Shown here: piece after piece, positions 14,187 through 18,400 of the stretch
How positions within the stretch are numbered: the stretch's first letter is position 1
How the letters are laid out: every line of letters begins with the position of its first letter
From: Leucobacter sp. UBA1945
Lineage (GTDB): Bacteria; Actinomycetota; Actinomycetes; Actinomycetales; Microbacteriaceae
Length of the DNA: 18,400 bases
NCBI GenBank assembly: GCA_002336855.1
Contig: DDEV01000042.1
Location: 1-18,400 of the forward strand
Direction: 5' to 3'
The notes under the pieces: generated by a model
What the model was told of the DNA's origin: nothing
The model's database searches: none
What the model saw: only the letters and a program-made list of their open reading frames with translations
Made by a program: the position numbers and the translations under genes

Positions 14187-15050
14187 CTATTGCCCAGGAG
14201 GCCGAATCATGCTCTCTTGCGCGACGCTCGCGACGAGTTCGCCCGAGCGGTTGTAGAAACGCCCATGCGTCAGCCCCCGTGCACCCTGCGCGGTCGGGGA
14301 GTCGAGCACATAGAGCAACCACTCGTCGACCTGAAACGGCCGGTGAAACCACATCGCGTGGTCGAGACTCGCGACACGAAGACCCGGTGTTGCCCATGGA
14401 ATCGAGTGCTGGCGCATGACGGGTTCGACGAGCAGATAGTCGCTTGCAAACGCGAGGGCCGCCGAGTGCAGCATTTGCCCGGCATCAATGTTGTCGCGGC
14501 TGCGCAGCCAGACCCGCATCGTGTTGCCCGGATCCTCGACCTTCACCGTGATGTCGTTGTCGATGTGCCGCAGATCGAAGGGGCGATTCAGCAACCACGA
14601 CGCGCGGGTATCGGCGAGATGCCCGTACTTCTCCCACACCGTTGGCAGCTCTTCGGGTGCAGGCAGACCCGCCATATCGTAGCTGCTCTGGTGCTCGAGG
14701 CCGGGTTCGTCGACCTGAAACGACGCGATCAGCGACATCAAGATCTCGCCTGACTGGTACGCCTGCACGCGTCTGGTCGAGAACGAGCCGCCGTCGTGCA
14801 GCCGCGCCACCTCGAACGTCATGCGCAGCTCGGCGTCACCGGGCCGCAGAAAGTAACCGTGCATCGAATGGATCGGGCGATCCTTTTCGACGGTCTCACC
14901 GGCTGCCGCGAGTGCCTGCCCGAGCACCTGCCCGCCGAACGAACGCCCGTGCGGCGTCGGCAGCGCCGGACCTGTGAAGATGTCGTACTGGGTGCGGGCC
15001 TCGCTGTCGTGCAGTGAGAGCATCTCGAGAAGATCGGGTATTGCTGACAT
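14187..15050 (-). CDS. tesB: Acyl-CoA thioesterase II
   Basis: This double hot-dog thioesterase cleaves acyl-CoA to free fatty acid and CoA in the cytoplasm. The 287-residue length equals the E. coli TesB family size within a residue or so. The residues corresponding to the E. coli triad Asp204/Thr228/Gln278 fall at the same numbers: Asp204 in ASDYL, Ser228 (a conservative Thr-to-Ser change) in VASLDHAMWFHRPF, and Gln278 in VAQESMIR. The first hot-dog shows GRSFGGQVLGQALAAA and HSMHGYFLRPGD. The start is secure: AGGAGG lies 4 nt before the ATG, the strongest ribosome-binding site in the window. It is one of the genes here with a real 5' leader; a TAGACT on the minus strand at 15114-15109 could be its -10. 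Confidence 0.94.
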   Translation of the reverse strand: MSAIPDLLEMLSLHDSEARTQYDIFTGPALPTPHGRSFGGQVLGQALAAAGETVEKDRPIHSMHGYFLRPGDAELRMTFEVARLHDGGSFSTRRVQAYQSGEILMSLIASFQVDEPGLEHQSSYDMAGLPAPEELPTVWEKYGHLADTRASWLLNRPFDLRHIDNDITVKVEDPGNTMRVWLRSRDNIDAGQMLHSAALAFASDYLLVEPVMRQHSIPWATPGLRVASLDHAMWFHRPFQVDEWLLYVLDSPTAQGARGLTHGRFYNRSGELVASVAQESMIRPPGQ

Positions 15051-15108
15051 GCGCCCTCCTGATCAGGTCGGCGATACTCGCCGCTGAAGTGCCGTCGGTG
15101 GTTGCTCA

Positions 15109-15114
15109 AGTCTA
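15109..15114 (-). promoter_or_regulatory. Candidate -10 box TAGACT for tesB
   Basis: TAGACT on the minus strand lies 58 nt before the tesB ATG and would give a leader of about 50 nt with a strong AGGAGG. No clear -35 is seen. It is the best TAnnnT hexamer on that strand in the divergent gap. Confidence 0.3.
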
Positions 15115-15151
15115 TTGCTGCGAAGAGGATCGCCGAGCCCGCGGCACGCCA

Positions 15152-15157
15152 TAGGCT
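15152..15157 (+). promoter_or_regulatory. Candidate -10 box TAGGCT for a leaderless start at 15165
   Basis: TAGGCT is followed by GAGAGGC and then GTG. The purine run is too close to the start (1 nt) to act as a normal ribosome-binding site, so leaderless initiation fits better. This box is the reason for choosing GTG 15165 over the upstream ATG at 15102. Confidence 0.45.
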
Positions 15158-15164
15158 GAGAGGC

Positions 15165-15818
15165 GTGACTTCGCAGCTGCAACTTCTCGACCATGCCACC
15201 CGAGACGACTTGCGCGTCTACCTCGAGCGTCTGCAGCGCTCCGGTCAGGCCGAGGTGCGAGTGGTGGTGCGAGGATCAACGCTTGCCGTTTTCGGCTGCA
15301 CGCAGGCACCGAGCACGCTGCTCGACCCGCTCCCGGTCGTGCTGGTGCTGCGGTCGTTCTCGCTCGCATCTGAACCAGCAAACGAGGCGGGCAGCATCGA
15401 TATCACCGTGCTCGGTCGCGGGCTGCTCGATCGTATTGCGCGCATGGGGGTGCTCGGTCTGACGCTCGAGCTTCCCGACACGCTGGTGGCCGCTGCCTGG
15501 GCCGGGGTGCTGCCGCCGGTGAGCGGCTGGCAGCCCGCGGGCGTGGTCGACGGGCCGTCGCTTGTCGCGGTCGCGAACCAGGGCATCGAGCGGGTCGCCA
15601 ATGCGCTGCCCGACAGCCCTGGAGAGGCCGTCGTGCGCAAGGTGCGAGAGTCGGTGTGGGGCGCCGAGATCGCCCCCGGCGTGCCCGCTGCCGCTGCGTT
15701 CGCCGCCGAGGTGATGGGGTTTCTGGTCGACGAGCCTCGGGTTCCACTCGCGCGCAGCATGACGTGGACGCGGCTCGACACCTCTCGTGGGCAGGTGCTC
15801 GTGAGGGCGCGCGGGTGA
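15165..15818 (+). CDS. Uncharacterised protein, probably an actinobacterial conserved family
   Basis: This is a 217-residue protein with no signal peptide, no obvious membrane segment and no catalytic motif that I recognise. It opens LQLLDHATRDDLRVYLERLQR and then alternates predicted strands (VRVVVRGSTLAVFG, VVLVLRSFSL, SIDITVLGRGLLDRI) with small helices; a long Ala/Val/Gly-rich middle is followed by FLVDEPRVPLARSMTWTRLD. It may be a small alpha/beta protein. The GTG start is preferred because of the TAGGCT box 7 nt upstream; the frame is open back to 15102, but the extra 21 residues look unlike protein. It ends 55 bp before rpoZ, in the place where gmk usually lies in actinobacteria. Function unknown. 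Confidence 0.82.
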   Translation: MTSQLQLLDHATRDDLRVYLERLQRSGQAEVRVVVRGSTLAVFGCTQAPSTLLDPLPVVLVLRSFSLASEPANEAGSIDITVLGRGLLDRIARMGVLGLTLELPDTLVAAAWAGVLPPVSGWQPAGVVDGPSLVAVANQGIERVANALPDSPGEAVVRKVRESVWGAEIAPGVPAAAAFAAEVMGFLVDEPRVPLARSMTWTRLDTSRGQVLVRARG

Positions 15819-15837
15819 GTGCCTGCCGGTAATGGGG

Positions 15838-15843
15838 TAGAAT
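15838..15843 (+). promoter_or_regulatory. Candidate -10 box TAGAAT for rpoZ
   Basis: TAGAAT matches TATAAT at five of six positions and lies 30 nt before the rpoZ ATG, giving a leader of about 24 nt that includes AAGGAG (15859-15864). A -35 is not clear. Confidence 0.45.
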
Positions 15844-15873
15844 GGATGGGTTATCTAGAAGGAGACGCAGCAC

Positions 15874-16206
15874 ATGGCACAGGTGAACGGCATCATCGAT
15901 CCCCCCATCGACGACCTGCTCGAGAAGGTCGATTCGAAGTACGCTCTCGTGGTCTTCGCTTCGCAGCGTGCCCGCCAGATCAACGATTACTACACCGATC
16001 TGCACGACGGCAACCTCTTCGACAACGTCGGCCCGCTCGTTGACGCTTCGGTTGATGACAAGCCGCTCTCGACCGCACTGCACGAGATCGCCGAGGGAAA
16101 GCTCGAGATGAAGCCTCGCGTGCACCAGTCGCCTGAAACCGCACTCGAGGCTGCGCTTGACGCGATCGAGCTCGACGACGCCATCGAGGGCACCGACGGC
16201 GAGTAA
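15874..16206 (+). CDS. rpoZ: DNA-directed RNA polymerase subunit omega
   Basis: Omega helps fold and assemble the beta-prime subunit of RNA polymerase. The 110-residue protein has the family core: IIDPPIDDLLEKVDSKYALVVFASQRARQINDYY (residues 7-40), in which the SKYALVV.A..RARQIN helix is the conserved contact with beta-prime, then PLSTALHEIAEGKLE (68-82) typical of the second conserved helix, and an acidic C-terminal tail. The start is secure, with AAGGAG 9 nt before the ATG. Usually in actinobacteria it is followed by coaBC; here metK comes next, 66 bp away, behind a hairpin. Confidence 0.95.
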   Translation: MAQVNGIIDPPIDDLLEKVDSKYALVVFASQRARQINDYYTDLHDGNLFDNVGPLVDASVDDKPLSTALHEIAEGKLEMKPRVHQSPETALEAALDAIELDDAIEGTDGE

Positions 16207-16216
16207 TCTCGCGTCA

Positions 16217-16236
16217 CCCGCTGGCCCTCCGGCGGG
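16217..16236 (+). terminator. Stable 8-bp hairpin between rpoZ and metK, probable terminator
   Basis: CCCGCTGG and CCGGCGGG pair over 8 bp (one G-U) around a CCCT loop, 11 nt after the rpoZ stop. It is followed by GTCGTTGTC and not by a clean T-run. In a high-G+C actinobacterium this is a reasonable terminator for rpoZ, and metK has its own -10 just downstream. Confidence 0.5.
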
Positions 16237-16257
16237 GTCGTTGTCAGTGGTGTCGGC

Positions 16258-16263
16258 TAGGCT
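16258..16263 (+). promoter_or_regulatory. Candidate -10 box TAGGCT for near-leaderless metK
   Basis: TAGGCT ends 9 nt before the metK ATG, so the leader would be only 0-3 nt. There is no ribosome-binding site. The 66-bp gap leaves no room for a SAM riboswitch. A TTGTCA at 16241-16246 is too close (11 nt) to serve as its -35. Confidence 0.45.
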
Positions 16264-16272
16264 GATTTCATC

Positions 16273-17466
16273 ATGACAAGACGATTCTTCACCTCGGAGT
16301 CAGTGACCGAGGGCCACCCTGACAAGATCTGCGACCGCATCTCAGATTCGATTCTCGATGCGATCCTCGCAATCGATCCCGACGCGCGAGTTGCGGTCGA
16401 AACACTCGTGACAACGGGCCTCGTGCACGTTGCAGGTGAGATTCGCACCGAGGGCTACGTCGAGATTCCCGAAATCGTGCGTTCAGCCGTGCGCGAGGTG
16501 GGCTATACGTCGAGCGAGATGGGCTTCGATGCCTCGTCTTGCGGCGTGTCGGTGTCGATCGGTCAGCAGTCAGCCGATATCGCCCACGGCGTCGAGCGCT
16601 CGCTCGAGGCCCGAGAGGGCGCGAGCGAGATCGACGAGCTCAGCCTGTTGGGCGCGGGCGATCAGGGCATCATGTTCGGCTACGCCGTCGACGAGACACC
16701 CGAGCTGCACCCGCTGCCGAGCTGGCTCGCGCACCGCATGGCAGAGCGCCTCACCGAGGTGCGCAAGACCGGCGTGCTGCCGTACCTGCGCCCCGACGGC
16801 AAGACGCAGGTCACCATCGGCTACGAGGGCGACCGCGCCGTCAGCGTCGAGGCCATAGTGCTCTCGACGCAGCACGAAGGGCAGATCTCGCAGGCCCAGC
16901 TGCACGCCGACGTCGAACGCGAGGTCATTCGGCCGGTGCTCGAGCGTACCGAGCTCGTCAGCGGTGAGGCTCAGCTCTTCATCAACCCTGCAGGCCCCTT
17001 CGTCATCGGCGGGCCCATGGGCGACGCCGGTCTGACCGGCCGCAAGATCATCATCGACACCTACGGCGGCGCGAGCCGCCACGGCGGCGGCGCGTTCAGC
17101 GGCAAAGACCCGTCGAAGGTCGACCGTTCGGCCGCATACGCTATGCGCTGGGTTGCGAAGCACGTGGTCGCAGCAGGCCTCGCTCGCCGCGCCGAGCTGC
17201 AGGTCGCCTACGCGATCGGTCGGGCGCACCCCGTCGGGTTGTATGTCGAGACGTTCGGCACCGAGACGGTGCCACTTGAGCGCATCGAAGCGGCGGTGCG
17301 CGAGGTGTTCGACCTGCGCCCCGCGGCGATCATTCGAGACCTCGAGCTGCTGCGCCCGATCTATGCGAAGACGAGCGCCTACGGCCACTTCGGCCGGGAG
17401 CTGCCCGAGTTCACGTGGGAGGCGACGCCAAGGGTCGAGCTCTTGCGCGCCGCAGCCGGAGTGTAG
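16273..17466 (+). CDS. metK: S-adenosylmethionine synthase
   Basis: MetK joins methionine and ATP to make S-adenosylmethionine, the cell's main methyl donor. The 397-residue protein has the opening FTSESVTEGHPDKICDRISD (6-25), with the His of GHPDK in the active site; signature 1 GAGDQGIMFGYA starting about residue 128; and signature 2 GGGAFSGKDPSKVDRSAAY starting at 271, the phosphate-binding loop with Lys278. The C-terminal YAKTSAYGHFGRE motif is also present. Length and motifs are normal. The ATG is preceded by TAGGCT and not by a ribosome-binding site. priA follows 6 bp after the stop, so the two are probably cotranscribed. Unlike in many actinobacteria, coaBC does not precede it. Confidence 0.97.
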   Translation: MTRRFFTSESVTEGHPDKICDRISDSILDAILAIDPDARVAVETLVTTGLVHVAGEIRTEGYVEIPEIVRSAVREVGYTSSEMGFDASSCGVSVSIGQQSADIAHGVERSLEAREGASEIDELSLLGAGDQGIMFGYAVDETPELHPLPSWLAHRMAERLTEVRKTGVLPYLRPDGKTQVTIGYEGDRAVSVEAIVLSTQHEGQISQAQLHADVEREVIRPVLERTELVSGEAQLFINPAGPFVIGGPMGDAGLTGRKIIIDTYGGASRHGGGAFSGKDPSKVDRSAAYAMRWVAKHVVAAGLARRAELQVAYAIGRAHPVGLYVETFGTETVPLERIEAAVREVFDLRPAAIIRDLELLRPIYAKTSAYGHFGRELPEFTWEATPRVELLRAAAGV

Positions 17467-17472
17467 GCACTC

Positions 17473-18400
17473 GTGCGCACGGCCGAGGGCGCCGAGGGGC
17501 GGCCCGTCGCCCACGTGCTGCTCGACTCCGCGCTGCCACAACTCGATCACCTCTTCGATTACGCGGTTCCCCGTGAACTCGCAGACGATCTGAGGGTTGG
17601 GCAGCGCGTTCGCGTGCCGTTTCGCTCGCAGGGCAGGCGCAGTCACGGCTACGTCGTCGGATTCGCCGAAACGAGCGACTTCGGGGGTGAACTGCAGCCG
17701 ATCGCCGACATTGTTGGCCCGGTGCCGCAGCTCACACCGAGGCTCTGGCGACTTGCGCGCGCCGTGGCAGATCGGGCCGGGGGTTCGGCGTCTGACATTC
17801 TCCGTCTCGCGATTCCACCGCGAATGGTGCGTGCCGAAAAGCAGCACCTCGCTGGGCTGGAAGACCCGGATTCAAGATCAGAAGTCTCGGGACCAGAAGC
17901 CGGCACATCGAGCTTCGTGCCGAGCGAGTTCGAGCAGGAGTCTGCCGAGCTGCTGCTCGCTGGTCAGCGACTCGCGGTCACTGCCTCGCACGGCCCGGAG
18001 CGCCTCGCCACGGGCGAGTGGGTCGGCGGTTGGGCCGTGCGCATTGCGCGAACCGCCCTCGAGGTGTTCTCTCGCGGGCGCAGCGCGATCCTCGTCGCCC
18101 CTGACTATCGCGACGTCGACCAACTTGCCGATGCCCTCGCGTCGCTGGGCCACCCTGATGTGGTGCGCGTCGACTCGAGGCAATCCGGCAGCGCGCGCTA
18201 CGCCTCGTTTCTGCGCGCGCTCGACGATACCCCGCGAATCGTGCTGGGCAACCGTTCGGCGATCTATGCGCCTGCGTACCGGCTCGGCGCGATATTGCTC
18301 TGGGACGACGGCGACCCGCTGCTCTCGGAGCCGCTCGCGCCCTACGTGCACGCTCGGGATGCAGCGCTGCTGCGCCAGGAGCAGCAGGGTTGCGCGTTGA
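17473..18400 (+). CDS. priA: Primosomal protein N' (PriA), probably helicase-inactive; 3' end outside window
   Basis: PriA acts in replication restart at stalled forks. 309 codons are present, starting at GTG 17473. This start lies two codons after an in-frame stop (the metK TAG); a second GTG at 17515 is less likely. The 3'-DNA-binding domain is clear: VAHVLLDSALPQLDHLFDY (12-30), GQRVRVPFR (43-51), GYVVGF. In the helicase part the usual Walker A (GSGKT) is missing: the stretch before GRSAILVAPDY (201-212) has no P-loop. The DEEH box is replaced: ILLWDDGDP (274-282) stands where IVxDEEHD is normal, followed by the family's YVHARDAALLR. Loss of these motifs is known for actinobacterial PriA, so it is likely a structural restart factor. 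It follows metK by 6 bp. Confidence 0.9.
   Translation, partial: MRTAEGAEGRPVAHVLLDSALPQLDHLFDYAVPRELADDLRVGQRVRVPFRSQGRRSHGYVVGFAETSDFGGELQPIADIVGPVPQLTPRLWRLARAVADRAGGSASDILRLAIPPRMVRAEKQHLAGLEDPDSRSEVSGPEAGTSSFVPSEFEQESAELLLAGQRLAVTASHGPERLATGEWVGGWAVRIARTALEVFSRGRSAILVAPDYRDVDQLADALASLGHPDVVRVDSRQSGSARYASFLRALDDTPRIVLGNRSAIYAPAYRLGAILLWDDGDPLLSEPLAPYVHARDAALLRQEQQGCAL

Noticed and set aside
16207..16272. SAM riboswitch before metK
   Set aside because: The gap is only 66 nt and is explained by a terminator-like hairpin and a near-leaderless promoter. No riboswitch-like multi-helix fold is apparent.
16570..17847. Long minus-strand open frame of 425 codons opposite metK and priA
   Set aside because: It is antisense to two certain genes. 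Such frames are expected in high-G+C DNA, and its translation is Arg/His/Leu-rich without any domain.
17597..18400. Plus-strand open frame of 267 codons within priA
   Set aside because: Shadow frame. The frame from GTG 17473 encodes recognisable PriA and is open to the window end; this one is Ser/Arg-rich with no motif.
1..18400. tRNA/rRNA genes, CRISPR arrays, insertion sequences, prophage or defence genes
   Set aside because: I looked on both strands and saw no cloverleaf-like segments, regular repeat-spacer arrays, transposase motifs or phage genes; protein-coding genes account for nearly all of the sequence.

Overview
This is a high-G+C, gene-dense bacterial chromosome segment, most likely from an actinobacterium of the Microbacteriaceae type (a Leucobacter-like genome is a guess from overall feel, not a match I can prove). 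The grounds are strong G/C preference at third codon positions, many GTG starts, -10 boxes of the form TAnnnT directly in front of start codons (leaderless genes), an actinobacterial comEA-comEC-holA block, and a metK-priA pair in which PriA has lost its helicase motifs. Every stretch over 300 bases is covered by a gene. I see no rRNA, tRNA, insertion sequence, CRISPR array or prophage.

Region by region. 1-649: C-terminal ATPase domain of a CydC-type ABC exporter, cut by the window edge. 770-2828: two tandem uncharacterised proteins that look like diverged paralogs, the first soluble and the second membrane-anchored. 2847-5024: divergent pabC and pabB for the p-aminobenzoate branch of folate synthesis. 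5042-5530: SRPBCC/AHSA1-type protein with a well-formed leaderless promoter. 5694-8207: leuS, preceded by a possible 26-codon leader ORF whose stop overlaps the leuS start. 8251-9057: multi-pass membrane protein of unknown function, lower in G+C. 9100-13553: comEA, comEC and holA on the minus strand (DNA uptake plus the clamp-loader delta subunit). 13701-14177: ASCH-domain protein. 14187-15050: acyl-CoA thioesterase II. 15165-18400: an uncharacterised protein, rpoZ, metK and the first 309 codons of priA.

Most of the window is housekeeping: translation (leuS), replication (holA, priA), transcription (rpoZ), C1/SAM and folate metabolism (metK, pabB, pabC) and DNA uptake. I found no exotic new system. 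The most informative signals are regulatory. At least eight genes have a -10-like hexamer 6-9 nt before the start codon, and four of these carry the same hexamer TAGGCT. holA's -10 box contains the comEC stop codon. leuS may have a leaderless upstream ORF. The rpoZ-metK locus lacks gmk and coaBC, which usually sit there in actinobacteria.
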